Positions 48,387-57,558 of a DNA stretch of 64,000 bases are shown here, one piece after another; the stretch's first letter is position 1; each line of letters opens with the position of its first letter. A program made the position numbers and the translations under genes. Below the pieces are notes generated by a model. The model did not search any database, was not told the DNA's origin, and saw nothing but the letters and a program-made list of their open reading frames with translations. Source of the stretch: Betaproteobacteria bacterium. GTDB taxonomy: Bacteria; Pseudomonadota; Gammaproteobacteria; Burkholderiales; Burkholderiaceae_C. Where the stretch lies: assembly GCA_016716535.1 (NCBI GenBank), contig JADJWD010000003.1:146227-210226 (forward strand). The letters are read 5' to 3'.

Positions 48387-51300
48387 GTGTCCACTCCCCC
48401 TCGTGGCGCCGCTGCATCGCTTCAGACGTCGTCCACGGCGTTGACGAACGCCGCCCCCCTCGGCACCGGCCCGCTGCAAGACGCGATCCGCGCGCTGACG
48501 CGCCGGCCGGAGCCCGAACTGCTGCCGGGCCTGCTCGAACAGGCCGCGCTGCCACCGGCCCAAAGCGAAGCCGCGCAGGCACTCGCGCTGCGCCTCGCGC
48601 GCGGCGTGCGCGAACGCGCCGTGGCCGGTGGCCGCGCCGGGCTCGTGCAGGGGCTCTTGCAGGAGTTCGCGCTCAGCTCGGCCGAGGGCGTGGCGCTGAT
48701 GTGCCTGGCCGAGGCGCTGCTGCGCATCCCCGATGCCGCGACGCGCGACCAGCTCATTCGCGACAAGCTCGCCGACGGCAACTGGCAGCAGCACCTGGGC
48801 CAGAGCCGATCGATCTTCGTCAACGCCGCGGCGTGGGGCCTGCTGCTCACCGGCAAGCTCGTCGCGACGCACAGCGACGCCGGCCTTGCCTCGACGCTGC
48901 GCCAGGCGTTGGCGCGCGGCGGCGAGCCGTTGATCCGCAAGGGCGTGGACATGGCGATGCGGATGATGGGCGAGCAGTTCGTCACCGGCGAGACGATCGA
49001 CGAGGCGCTGGCCAACTCGCGCGAGCGCGAGGCCGAGGGCTTTCGCTACAGCTACGACATGCTCGGCGAAGCGGCGCTCACCGCCGCCGACGCCGAGCGC
49101 TACCGCCTTGCCTACGAACTGGCGATCGACGCCATCGGCCGCGCCGCACGCGGGCGCGGCGTCATTCGCGGGCCCGGCATCTCGATCAAGCTGTCGGCGC
49201 TGCACCCGCGTTATGCGCGCGCGCAGGCCGGCCGCGTGATGGCCGAGCTGTACCCGGTGCTCGCCAATCTAGCGCGGCGCGCGCGCGAGCACGACATCGG
49301 CCTGAACATCGATGCCGAGGAATCCGAGCGGCTCGAACTCTCGCTCGCGCTGCTCGAAGTCCTCGCGCTCGAGCCCGATCTCGCCGGCTGGCAGGGCCTC
49401 GGCTTCGTCATCCAGGCCTACCAGAAGCGCTGCCCGGCGGTGATCGATTTCATCGTCGACCTGGCGCGCAAGAGCCGCCGTCGACTGATGGTGCGGCTCG
49501 TCAAGGGCGCGTACTGGGACAGCGAGATCAAGCGCGCGCAGATCGAGGGCCAGGCCGGCTACCCTGTCTACACGCGCAAGCCCTACACCGACGTCGCCTA
49601 CCTCGCCTGCGCCAAGAAGCTGCTCGCCGCGCCCGACGCGGTGTACCCGCAGTTCGCGACGCACAACGCGCACTCGCTGGCCGCCATCCACACGATGGCC
49701 GACCCGGCGCGTTGGCACGACGAGCAGTACGAGTTCCAGTGCCTGCACGGCATGGGCGAGCCGCTGTACGAGCAGGTGGTGAGCCCCACGGCCGCAGGCC
49801 GGCTCGTCAACTCTGTCGACGGCAAGCCCGGCCCGGCGGTGGCCGGCCGGCTCGGCCGCCCGTGCCGCGTCTACGCGCCGGTCGGCACGCACGAGACGCT
49901 GCTGGCCTACCTCGTGCGCCGGCTGCTCGAAAACGGCGCCAACACGTCGTTCGTCAACCGCATCGCCGACGAGAACATCGCTCTCGAACAGCTCGTCGAG
50001 GACCCGGTCGCGATCGTGCGGCGCGAGGCCGCGCGCGAAGGCGTGCTCGGCGCGCCGCACCCGGCGATCGCGCTGCCGCGCGCGCTGTACGGCGACGTGC
50101 GCGTCAACTCCGCCGGGCTGGACCTCGCTGACGAGCCGACGCTGGCGCAGGTGCACGAGGCCTTCGCGGTGGACACGGCCGATGCGGCGAAGCGGCATCT
50201 CGCGCAGCCGCTGCTGGCGAACGGGGCCAATGCGGCGGCCGATCTCCGCGAGGCCACGCCGTTGATCAACCCCGCCGACCCGGCCGACGTCGTCGGCGCC
50301 GTGCACGAGGCCGACGCCGGCACCGTGCAAGCCGCCGTCGCCGCCGCGGTGCAAGGCGCTGCAAGCTGGGCCGCGACGCCGCCGGCCGAGCGCGCGCGTG
50401 TGCTCGCGGCCGCCGCCGACCGCCTCGAAGCCGACACGGTGTCGCTGCTGCCGCTGCTTGTGCGCGAAGCCGGCAAGACCTGGACCAACGCGGTGGCCGA
50501 GGTGCGCGAGGCCGTGGACTTCCTGCGTTATGACGCCGAGCAGATCCGGCGCGACTTCGACAACGCGACGCACGTGCCGCTCGGACCGGTGGTGTGCATC
50601 AGCCCGTGGAACTTCCCGCTGGCGATCTTCACGGGCCAGGTGGCCGCGGCGCTCGCCGCCGGCAACGTCGTGCTCGCCAAGCCCGCCGAGCAAACGCCGC
50701 TGATCGCCGCCGCCGCCGTGCGCGCGCTGCACGCCGCCGGCGTGCCGGCCAGTGCGCTGCAACTGCTGCCCGGCCGCGGCGAGACGGTCGGCGCCGCACT
50801 CGTCGCCGACGCGCGCGTGCAGGGCGTGCTCTTCACCGGCTCCACCGAAGTCGCCCGCATCCTGCAACGCACGCTCGCCGGCCGGCTCGACGCGCGCGGC
50901 AAACCGGTGACGCTCGTCGCCGAGACCGGCGGCCAGAACGCGATGGTCGTCGACAGCTCGGCGCTGGCCGAGCAGGCGGTGGCCGACATCGTCTCGTCGG
51001 CCTTCGACAGCGCCGGCCAGCGCTGCAGCGCGCTGCGCGTGCTGTGCGTGCAGGACGATGTGGCCGAGCGGCTGCTCGAGATGCTGCGCGGCGCCGTGCA
51101 CGAGCTCGGCATCGGCGACCCGCGCGCGTTGGCCACCGACGTGGGCCCGGTGATCGACGCCGAGGCGCGCGAGACGATCGAGCGCCACGTCGCGGCGATG
51201 GCCGCGCGCGGGCGCAAGGTCTGGCGCGCGCCGCTGCCGGCATCGGCTTCAGGCAATTCCGGCCACTTCGTCGCCCCGACCGTGATCGAGATCGACGCCG

Positions 51301-52268
51301 TCGCCGACCTCGGCCGCGAGGTCTTCGGCCCGGTACTGCACGTGCTGCGCTACCGGCGCGAGCAGTTGCCGCAGGTGCTGCGCGACATCGCCGGCACCGG
51401 CTACGGCCTGACGCAGGGCGTGCACACGCGCATCGACGAAACGGTGGCGCAGGTCGTCACCGCGTCGTGCGCCGGCAACGTCTACGTCAACCGCAACGTC
51501 GTCGGTGCGGTCGTCGGCGTGCAGCCGTTCGGCGGTGAGGGTTTGAGCGGCACCGGCCCCAAGGCCGGCGGCCCGCTGTACCTGCTGCGGCTGCTCGGCC
51601 GCTGCCCCGTGCAGGCGGCGCGCCTGGCCGTGGCACGCAGCGGGCGCGTCGAGCACCCGCCGGTGCGCGGGCTGCGCGACGAGCCCGAGGCGGCCGAGCC
51701 TTCATCACGCGATGGCGCGTTGCGCGAACTGCGCCAGTGGGCCCTGCGCCAGGGCCGCGCCGAACTTGCAGCGTTATGTGACCAGGCCGCCGCCGAATCG
51801 CCGGTCGGCGCCTGGCACGCCCTGCCCGGCCCCACCGGCGAAGCGAACCTCTACGCCGTGTGGCCGCGCGAGCGTGTGCTGTGCCTCGCCGACGACGGCC
51901 CCACCACCGAGCACGACCGCCTCGCGCAGCTCGCCGCCGTGCTGGCCGCCGGCGCGCAGGCGCTGTGGCCCGCCGACGCGCGCGCGCTCGCCGAAAGGCT
52001 GCCGGTCGGCGTGCGCGAACGCATCGTGCTGGCGCAGGACTGGAGCGCGCCGAGCATCACCTTCGACGCCGCGTTGCATCACGGCAGCGCCGCTTCGCGC
52101 CTCGATGTGGCAGCGCGGCTGGCCGAACGCCCCGGCCCGATCGTCGGCCTCACCGCCGCCGAGCCCGGCACCAGCCGCGTGCCGCTCGAGCGGCTTGTCG
52201 TCGAGCGGTCGTTGAGCATCAACACGGCGGCAGCGGGCGGCAATGCGAGCTTGATGACGATCGGGTGA
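48387..52268 (+). CDS. putA: Bifunctional proline dehydrogenase / L-glutamate-5-semialdehyde dehydrogenase
   Basis: A 1293-residue enzyme oxidising proline to glutamate. The FAD-dependent PRODH barrel (about 150-470) has GRGVIRGPGISIKLSALHPR, LNIDAEESERLELSLALLE, MVRLVKGAYWDSEIKRAQIE and YAPVGTHETLLAYLVRRLLE. The ALDH domain (about 540-1040) has PVVCISPWNFPLAIFTGQVA, the Glu in LVAETGGQNAMVVDSSALAE and the Cys in SAFDSAGQRCSALRVLC. A C-terminal ALDH-like domain ends AGGNASLMTIG (type B layout). There is no N-terminal ribbon-helix-helix, so it should not bind its own promoter as E. coli PutA does. Start GTG 48387 follows CAGGAGA at good spacing. Confidence 0.94.
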   Translation: MSTPPRGAAASLQTSSTALTNAAPLGTGPLQDAIRALTRRPEPELLPGLLEQAALPPAQSEAAQALALRLARGVRERAVAGGRAGLVQGLLQEFALSSAEGVALMCLAEALLRIPDAATRDQLIRDKLADGNWQQHLGQSRSIFVNAAAWGLLLTGKLVATHSDAGLASTLRQALARGGEPLIRKGVDMAMRMMGEQFVTGETIDEALANSREREAEGFRYSYDMLGEAALTAADAERYRLAYELAIDAIGRAARGRGVIRGPGISIKLSALHPRYARAQAGRVMAELYPVLANLARRAREHDIGLNIDAEESERLELSLALLEVLALEPDLAGWQGLGFVIQAYQKRCPAVIDFIVDLARKSRRRLMVRLVKGAYWDSEIKRAQIEGQAGYPVYTRKPYTDVAYLACAKKLLAAPDAVYPQFATHNAHSLAAIHTMADPARWHDEQYEFQCLHGMGEPLYEQVVSPTAAGRLVNSVDGKPGPAVAGRLGRPCRVYAPVGTHETLLAYLVRRLLENGANTSFVNRIADENIALEQLVEDPVAIVRREAAREGVLGAPHPAIALPRALYGDVRVNSAGLDLADEPTLAQVHEAFAVDTADAAKRHLAQPLLANGANAAADLREATPLINPADPADVVGAVHEADAGTVQAAVAAAVQGAASWAATPPAERARVLAAAADRLEADTVSLLPLLVREAGKTWTNAVAEVREAVDFLRYDAEQIRRDFDNATHVPLGPVVCISPWNFPLAIFTGQVAAALAAGNVVLAKPAEQTPLIAAAAVRALHAAGVPASALQLLPGRGETVGAALVADARVQGVLFTGSTEVARILQRTLAGRLDARGKPVTLVAETGGQNAMVVDSSALAEQAVADIVSSAFDSAGQRCSALRVLCVQDDVAERLLEMLRGAVHELGIGDPRALATDVGPVIDAEARETIERHVAAMAARGRKVWRAPLPASASGNSGHFVAPTVIEIDAVADLGREVFGPVLHVLRYRREQLPQVLRDIAGTGYGLTQGVHTRIDETVAQVVTASCAGNVYVNRNVVGAVVGVQPFGGEGLSGTGPKAGGPLYLLRLLGRCPVQAARLAVARSGRVEHPPVRGLRDEPEAAEPSSRDGALRELRQWALRQGRAELAALCDQAAAESPVGAWHALPGPTGEANLYAVWPRERVLCLADDGPTTEHDRLAQLAAVLAAGAQALWPADARALAERLPVGVRERIVLAQDWSAPSITFDAALHHGSAASRLDVAARLAERPGPIVGLTAAEPGTSRVPLERLVVERSLSINTAAAGGNASLMTIG

Positions 52269-52319
52269 GGGCGCGTGCCATCGGCGCCGGCGCCCGTCCG
52301 GCGACCCAGCGCGCTCCGG

Positions 52320-52359
52320 ATTCACATCCGCGAAAGCTCATTCATGAATGTGAATGAGC
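52320..52359. promoter_or_regulatory. Overlapping inverted repeats before the enoyl-CoA hydratase gene
   Basis: GCTCATTCA-N6-TGAATGAGC (52336-52359) is a perfect 9-bp inverted repeat. ATTCACAT (52320-52327) also pairs perfectly with ATGTGAAT (52348-52355), so two alternative structures share the sequence. The patch is AT-rich against its surroundings and 61 bp before the chosen start. It is probably an operator of the acyl-CoA cluster; the IclR protein encoded nearby is the obvious but unproven candidate. Confidence 0.55.
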
Positions 52360-52419
52360 GCCCCGATCGCCGCTGACAACGATCAGCATGTCGTGCCGCC
52401 ACACAAAGGCTGCAACGAC

Positions 52420-53211
52420 ATGAACGACCGATCGATCCGCATCGACAAGCAAGGCCCCGTCTGGCGCGTGGTGCTGAACCGGCCCGAGGTTCGCAACGCG
52501 CACGACCTGGCGATGTTCCAGGACCTGGTGCAGGCCTTCGACGAGGTCGAAGCCGATCCTGACTGTCGTGTTGCCGTGTTGGCCGCCGAAGGCGCCGTGT
52601 TCTGCGCCGGCCAGGACCTGCGCTTCACGCGTTCGGCCGACGCGCGCCAGATCGACGCCTACGGCCGCGCCAACGTGGCGGCGCGCCAGCGCATCCAGCG
52701 CAATCACAAGCCCGTCGTCGCCGCCGTCAACGGTCCGGCCGTCGGCGGCGGCACTTACCTGGCCACCGCGTGCGACCTGGTCGTCGCCGTCGACACGGCG
52801 TACTTCCAGATGCGCGAGATCCAGGCCGGCAACCACGCCGGTGGCGCGTTCCTGTTCACCGTCGGGCGGGCACGCTCACTCGAGATGTCGCTGCTCGGGC
52901 GCAAGGTGACGGCGCCGCAGGCCTTGGCCTGGGGCCTGATCAACCGCTGCGTGCCCGCCGCCGAGTTCGACGCCGCGGTCGCCGAATACGTCGACGCGCT
53001 GCTCGAACTGCCGCCGCTCGCGATCCGCCATACCAAGCAGGCCACCAACCTGCTGCTGGATGCGGCCGGCTTCTCGAACCACCTCGAGGCCGGCGGCGCG
53101 ATGCAGCGCTACCTGTCGCTGACACCCGACGGGCGCGAAGCCAAGCGCGCCTTCGCCGAGAAGCGCGAGCCGCGGTTCACCGGCGCCTATCCGCGCCCCG
53201 CGGAGGACTGA
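52420..53211 (+). CDS. Enoyl-CoA hydratase/isomerase family protein
   Basis: A 263-residue crotonase-fold protein. The oxyanion loops are in VLAAEGAVFCAGQDLRFTRS and AAVNGPAVGGGTYLATACDL, followed by REIQAGNHAGGAFLF and a helical C-terminus. The usual second catalytic glutamate position (E near residue 130) reads IQAGNHAGG, so whether it is a hydratase or another crotonase member is open. Start ATG 52420 was chosen because an earlier in-frame ATG (52354) lies within the palindrome. The downstream CoA transferase starts 4 bp after its stop. Confidence 0.85.
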   Translation: MNDRSIRIDKQGPVWRVVLNRPEVRNAHDLAMFQDLVQAFDEVEADPDCRVAVLAAEGAVFCAGQDLRFTRSADARQIDAYGRANVAARQRIQRNHKPVVAAVNGPAVGGGTYLATACDLVVAVDTAYFQMREIQAGNHAGGAFLFTVGRARSLEMSLLGRKVTAPQALAWGLINRCVPAAEFDAAVAEYVDALLELPPLAIRHTKQATNLLLDAAGFSNHLEAGGAMQRYLSLTPDGREAKRAFAEKREPRFTGAYPRPAED

Positions 53212-53215
53212 GGCG

Positions 53216-54415
53216 ATGGCCGGCGCGCTCGACGGCATCAGGGTGCTCGACTTCAGCCACGTGCTGGCCGGGCCGGTCTGCACCCAGCATCTGCGCTTGC
53301 AGGGCGCCGACGTCGTGAAGGTCGAGTCGGGCGCCGGCGACGCGATGCGCCACTACGGCGGCGAGCGGCATCCCCAGGGGCTGAGTGCGTCGTTCGTTTC
53401 GTTCAACGCCGGCAAGCGCTCGATCGTCCTCGACCTCAAGGACCCCGACCAGTTCGAGGTGACGCGCCGCCTCGTTGCGCGCGCCGACGTGCTGGTCGAG
53501 AACTTCCGCCCCGGCGTGATGGCGCGCCTGGGCCTCGGCTACGAAGCGTGCAAGGCGATCAAGCCCGACCTCGTGTACTGCTCGATCTCGGGCTTCGGCC
53601 AGCACGGCCCGTTGAAGGCGCACCCCGCGCTCGACCAGATCATCCAGAGCATGTCGGGGCTGATGACGCTGTCGGGCGAGGCGGGCAGCGGCCCCATGCG
53701 CGTCGGCTTTCCGCTGGTCGACACCTGGACCGGGCTGCTCGCGGCGCATGCCATCGTGCTGGCACTGCTGCGGCGCGAGCGCACCGGCCTCGGGCAAACC
53801 ATCGACGTCGCGATGCTCGATGCGTCGCTGGCGATGATGGTGTCGGTCGCCGGGCCCTGGCTGGCCGCCGGCGTGCGCCCGCACAAGACGGGCAATCTCG
53901 GCTATAGCAAGTCGCCCACCGCTGACACTTTCCCGACGGCCGCGGGCGAGCTGACGCTCGCCGTCGTGCGCCAGGAGCAGTTCGAGGCGCTGTGCCGCGT
54001 GCTCGAGCGCAGCGACCTGCTCGCCGACCCGCGCTTCGCCACCCGGCCGGCGCGCCAGCGGCACGGCGCGGCGCTGCGCGACGAGCTCGAGCGCACGCTG
54101 AGCGCGCGCGACGCCCTCGAGTGGGAACGCCGTCTCAATGCCGCCGGCGTCGCGGCCGGCGCCGTGCGCGAGCTGCCCGAGGCCCTGGCGATGGAGCACG
54201 TGTCGCAGCGCGGACTCAAGCTGCCGCTGCAGTGGCCCGGCGGCAGCGGCCACGTGCTCAACGCCGGCTTCCTGTTCGCCGACGACCCGCCCGGCGTCGA
54301 CGCCCCGCCGCCGCGTCTGGGCGAGCACACGCGCGAGATCCTGGCCGAGCTGGGCTACGACGCCGAAGAGATCGACGCGCTCGCCGCCGCGTCGGCTGCC
54401 ACCATCGCTCCATGA
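53216..54415 (+). CDS. CaiB/BaiF-type (class III) CoA transferase
   Basis: A 399-residue enzyme moving CoA between carboxylic acids. Family signatures: GIRVLDFSHVLAGPVCTQHL, GADVVKVESGAGDAMRHYGG, the region RRLVARADVLVENFRPGVM, VYCSISGFGQHGPLKAHPAL, and the catalytic aspartate region GLGQTIDVAMLDASLAMM. The acceptor and donor are unknown. It lies between the enoyl-CoA hydratase and a Bug-type binding protein, which implies activation of an imported organic acid. Confidence 0.93.
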   Translation: MAGALDGIRVLDFSHVLAGPVCTQHLRLQGADVVKVESGAGDAMRHYGGERHPQGLSASFVSFNAGKRSIVLDLKDPDQFEVTRRLVARADVLVENFRPGVMARLGLGYEACKAIKPDLVYCSISGFGQHGPLKAHPALDQIIQSMSGLMTLSGEAGSGPMRVGFPLVDTWTGLLAAHAIVLALLRRERTGLGQTIDVAMLDASLAMMVSVAGPWLAAGVRPHKTGNLGYSKSPTADTFPTAAGELTLAVVRQEQFEALCRVLERSDLLADPRFATRPARQRHGAALRDELERTLSARDALEWERRLNAAGVAAGAVRELPEALAMEHVSQRGLKLPLQWPGGSGHVLNAGFLFADDPPGVDAPPPRLGEHTREILAELGYDAEEIDALAAASAATIAP

Positions 54416-54435
54416 GCAAGACGAAGGAGACACAC

Positions 54436-55446
54436 ATGCACAAGAGAAGCTTCCTGCGACTCGCCACCGCCGGCCTGGCCGGCCCGCTGGCGCCATTCGC
54501 CGCGCTCGCCGCGTTCGCCCCGTTCGCCCCGATCGCCTTCGCGCAAACGGCGCGCGGCTATCCCGCGCGCGCGATCCGGATGGTGTCGCCCTTCGCGGCC
54601 GGCACCACGAGCGACACGTCGGCGCGCTTCGTCGCCGATCAACTGTCGCGCGCACTCGGCCAGCCGGTGACGGTGGAGAACATGCCCGGCGCCGACGGAC
54701 GCCTGGGCATGATGGCCGCGAAGAACGCCGCCGCCGACGGCTACACGCTGGTGATGGGCAGCTGGACCAACCTGTCGGTCAACCCAGTCCTCATCAAGGA
54801 CCTGCCCTACGACCCGCTGAAGGACTTCAAGCCGGTGGCGGGCATCGGCCGCAGCATGCTGGGCATCGTCGTGTCGGGCAAGTCGGAGATCAAGACGCTG
54901 GCCGATCTGATCGCCGCAGCCAAGGCCCGGCCAAACGGCGTCGACTTCGCCAACTTCGCCGCCGGCTACCGCCTGGCGACCGCATGGCTCTCCGATCTCG
55001 CCAGCGTCACCTTCACGCATGTGCCGTACCGCGCGACGAGCCAGATGAACACCGACATCGCCGGCGGCATCGTGCAGGTCGGCATGGACGGCGTCACGTC
55101 GCTGACGCCGATGCTGCGCGGCGGGCAGCTGCGCATGCTCGCCGTGACCGGCGAAAACCGGCACCCCAACTTCCCCGAGGTGCCGACGATCAAGGAGACC
55201 TTCCCGGACTTCGCGGTCTACGGCTGGTCGGCGCTGATGGCACGCACCGAAGTGCCCGACGACATCGTCGCGGTGCTCTCCGACGCGGTGAACAAGGCGA
55301 TGGCCTCCGACGAGGGCACGGCGTTCGCGAAGAAGGTCGGCTCGGAGTTGCTGCTGCGTGGCCCGGCCGAGATGCGCGCGTTCCAGGTGGCGCAGATCGA
55401 GAACTTCCGCAAGGTGGCCGCAAAGTCCGGCCTGAGACCGGAGTGA
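54436..55446 (+). CDS. Bug-family tripartite tricarboxylate transporter substrate-binding protein
   Basis: A 336-residue periplasmic binding protein. A twin-Lys/Arg signal peptide (MHKRSFLRLATAGLAGPLAP ... PIAFA, cleavage before QTARGYP) precedes the mature domain: YPARAIRMVSPFAAGTTSDT, QPVTVENMPGADGRLGMMAA, ADGYTLVMGSWTNLSVNP, PYDPLKDFKPVAGIGR, VPTIKETFPDFAVYGWSALM. This is the Bordetella uptake gene (Bug) family, hugely expanded in Burkholderiales. No TctA/TctB membrane subunits are adjacent. Start ATG 54436 follows GAAGGAGA; an in-frame ATG at 54412 overlaps the CoA transferase stop. The ligand is unknown. Confidence 0.93.
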   Translation: MHKRSFLRLATAGLAGPLAPFAALAAFAPFAPIAFAQTARGYPARAIRMVSPFAAGTTSDTSARFVADQLSRALGQPVTVENMPGADGRLGMMAAKNAAADGYTLVMGSWTNLSVNPVLIKDLPYDPLKDFKPVAGIGRSMLGIVVSGKSEIKTLADLIAAAKARPNGVDFANFAAGYRLATAWLSDLASVTFTHVPYRATSQMNTDIAGGIVQVGMDGVTSLTPMLRGGQLRMLAVTGENRHPNFPEVPTIKETFPDFAVYGWSALMARTEVPDDIVAVLSDAVNKAMASDEGTAFAKKVGSELLLRGPAEMRAFQVAQIENFRKVAAKSGLRPE

Positions 55447-55448
55447 CG

Positions 55449-56228
55449 TCAGCGGCGGGCGGCGAACTTCAGCGGCAACGCCTCCATGTGGCCGCGGTGC
55501 TCGTCGACCACCTTGCGCAAAGCGGCGACGAAACGCTCGCGGTTGGCACGCAGCGCCGAGATGCGCGCACCCAGGCCCAGCACCATCGGCGGCTGGTGCT
55601 GCGGCGCGGCCAGCAGCATCGTGATCGTGCCCGACCCCGGCGTCGCGAGCCCTTCGCTGTAGCCGTGCCCGCCATCGCGGGTGCGCTCGACGCGCGCCAG
55701 CACGTCGGTGAGGCGCGCCTGGCGCTCGGGCGGCTCCTCGGCGTTGATGCGGTGGACCAGCGCGCGGATCTCGTGGCGCGACTTGAGCGCGAGGATCACG
55801 TCGCCCATTGCCGAGTGCAGCAGCGGGCGCAGGGCGCCCGTGGTCACGTCGGTGCGGTCGGCGTACTCGCTGCCCTTGACGACGTGGATGTACTGCACGA
55901 AGAAGCCGCTCTGGATGCCCAGCACGCAGGTGCAGCCGGTGCGATCGCGCAGCTCGTACATCACGCCGACGATGCTGTCGTCGCGCAGCAGCGCGTCGTT
56001 GACCCAGATGCCGAGCAGCGCCGCCTTCACCGTGGGTACGAAGGTGCGGTCGTCGCGCGCGTAGTCGAGGTAACCGAGATCGCGCAGCGTGTTGAGCAGC
56101 GCGAAGGTGCTCGACGCCGGATAGCCGAGCGCGCTGCACACCTGGCTCAGCGTCGCCGGCGCGCGGCGCTGCGCGAAGAACTCGAACACTTCCACCACCC
56201 GCTGGGCGGACTTGACCGGCGGTGCCAT
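55449..56228 (-). CDS. IclR-family transcriptional regulator
   Basis: A 259-residue regulator. N-terminal winged helix-turn-helix (1-70: SAQRVVEVFEFFAQRRAPAT, LSQVCSALGYPASSTFALLN) and C-terminal effector-binding domain (about 80-250: SGFFVQYIHVVKG, GALRPLLHSAMGDVILALKS, GYSEGLATPGSGTITML). It converges on the Bug protein gene and diverges from the FAH-family gene, with only 35 bp between the two starts. It probably controls this small catabolic cluster. Confidence 0.92.
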   Translation of the reverse strand: MAPPVKSAQRVVEVFEFFAQRRAPATLSQVCSALGYPASSTFALLNTLRDLGYLDYARDDRTFVPTVKAALLGIWVNDALLRDDSIVGVMYELRDRTGCTCVLGIQSGFFVQYIHVVKGSEYADRTDVTTGALRPLLHSAMGDVILALKSRHEIRALVHRINAEEPPERQARLTDVLARVERTRDGGHGYSEGLATPGSGTITMLLAAPQHQPPMVLGLGARISALRANRERFVAALRKVVDEHRGHMEALPLKFAARR

Positions 56229-56263
56229 CTACCCATCCTAAACAAGCGTCGAAGGACCCAGCG

Positions 56264-57196
56264 ATGAAGTTCGCGACGATCGAGCGGGACCGGCGTCCCG
56301 TACCTGCCCTGTGGACCGACAACGGCGTGTGGGACCTGCAGGCCGCGCTGGCGTTGGCGCCGCGCGACGCTGGGCAGGTCTTCGACACGACGAGGCCGCT
56401 GACGCTGATCGACGTCATCGCCGCGGGCGCGCCGGGCCTGGCCTTCGCGCGCGCCATCGCGGCGGCGCCCGACGCCTACGCCACGGCGCGGCTGCCCGGC
56501 TCCGGCGTGGCGCGGCTGCTCGCACCGATTCCGCGCCCGCCGAAGAACGTGTTCTGCCTGGGCCGCAACTACGCCGAGCACATCCGCGAGGACAACACCT
56601 CGCGCGACCAGGACACGGCCCTGCCCGAGCATCCGCAGTTCTTCACCAAGCCGTGGACCGCCATCGTCGGCGACGGCGCCGGCATCCGCTACGACGAGAA
56701 GGTGACGCGCCGCCTCGACTACGAAGTCGAGCTGGCGGTCGTGATCGGCAAGGGCGGCCGCGACATCGCCGAGGCGCACGCGATGGAGCACGTGTTCGGC
56801 TACACGATCGTCAACGACGTGACGGCGCGCGACCTGCAAAAGCGCCACGACCAGTGGTTCAAGGGCAAGGGGCTCGACACCTTCTGCCCGATGGGGCCGT
56901 GGATCGTCACCGCCGACGAGGTCGGCGACCCACACGCGCTGCGCATCGAGCTCGACGTCAACGGCCAGCGGCGCCAGGGCGCGAGCACCGGCGACATGAT
57001 CTTCACGATCGCGCAGCAGATCGCGTCGCTGTCGGCCGGGCTCACGCTCGAGCCGGGCGACGTGATCGCCACCGGCACGCCTTCGGGCGTCGGCTATGCG
57101 ATGAACCCGCGCCAGTGGCTGAAGGCCGGCGACGAGATCGTCTGCCGCGTCGAGCGCATCGGCACCCTGCGCAATCGCGTCGTCGCCGCCGCGTGA
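56264..57196 (+). CDS. Fumarylacetoacetate hydrolase-family protein
   Basis: A 310-residue enzyme of the FAH/HpcE superfamily. Catalytic domain (about 95-305): PKNVFCLGRNYAEHIREDNT, HPQFFTKPWTAIVGDGAG, the metal ligands in RLDYEVELAVVIGKGGRDI and GYTIVNDVTARDLQKRHDQW, FCPMGPWIVTADEVGDPHAL and the C-terminal LEPGDVIATGTPSGVGYAM. Family members hydrolyse C-C bonds or hydrate/decarboxylate oxo acids; the substrate is unknown. Start ATG 56264 follows GAAGGACC. Divergent from the IclR gene. Confidence 0.93.
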   Translation: MKFATIERDRRPVPALWTDNGVWDLQAALALAPRDAGQVFDTTRPLTLIDVIAAGAPGLAFARAIAAAPDAYATARLPGSGVARLLAPIPRPPKNVFCLGRNYAEHIREDNTSRDQDTALPEHPQFFTKPWTAIVGDGAGIRYDEKVTRRLDYEVELAVVIGKGGRDIAEAHAMEHVFGYTIVNDVTARDLQKRHDQWFKGKGLDTFCPMGPWIVTADEVGDPHALRIELDVNGQRRQGASTGDMIFTIAQQIASLSAGLTLEPGDVIATGTPSGVGYAMNPRQWLKAGDEIVCRVERIGTLRNRVVAAA

Positions 57197-57276
57197 GGTC
57201 GGGCCAGCTGCGATGGCGGCTACCGATCGCACGTTGTCGCGGCACCCGCGATCGAAGGCGCTCGGGGCCGAAACCG

Positions 57277-57306
57277 CCTTACAATCGATCGGGTTCGGTA
57301 AGGAGG
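57277..57306 (+). promoter_or_regulatory. Inverted repeat over the Shine-Dalgarno of the VapBC-like operon
   Basis: CCTTAC (57277-57282) and GTAAGG (57298-57303) form an inverted repeat that runs into the AGGAGG Shine-Dalgarno (57301-57306), and TACAAT (57280-57285) within it reads as a -10 box. This is a plausible autoregulatory operator for the antitoxin; inference only. Confidence 0.4.
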
Positions 57307-57315
57307 CCCTCGGTC

Positions 57316-57558
57316 ATGCTGGTCACCATCACGTCGAAGCGGCAGGTCACCTTCCCTGCCCGTGTGCTTGACGCCCTAGGCGTCAAGCCAGGCGATCGTC
57401 TGGAACTTCAGCCCAGCCCGGAAGGCTTCTTGCTGCGGGCCAAGCGCGTGGATGCGAGCCGCCTGGCGCCGCTGCGCGGCAAGCTGAGCCGGGCCGCGCC
57501 CGCCTTCGACATTCACGCCTTCCGCGAGCAGGCCCGTGACCCGGCGCTGCGGTATTGA
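57316..57558 (+). CDS. AbrB/MazE-fold antitoxin (VapB-like)
   Basis: An 80-residue protein. The N-terminal SpoVT/AbrB swapped-hairpin motif reads MLVTITSKRQVTFPARVLDA then LGVKPGDRLELQPSPEGFLL; the C-terminal half (RGKLSRAAPAFDIHAFREQA) would bind the toxin. Strong AGGAGG at 10 bp. Its 3' end overlaps the toxin start by 23 bp, as usual for toxin-antitoxin pairs. Confidence 0.88.
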   Translation: MLVTITSKRQVTFPARVLDALGVKPGDRLELQPSPEGFLLRAKRVDASRLAPLRGKLSRAAPAFDIHAFREQARDPALRY

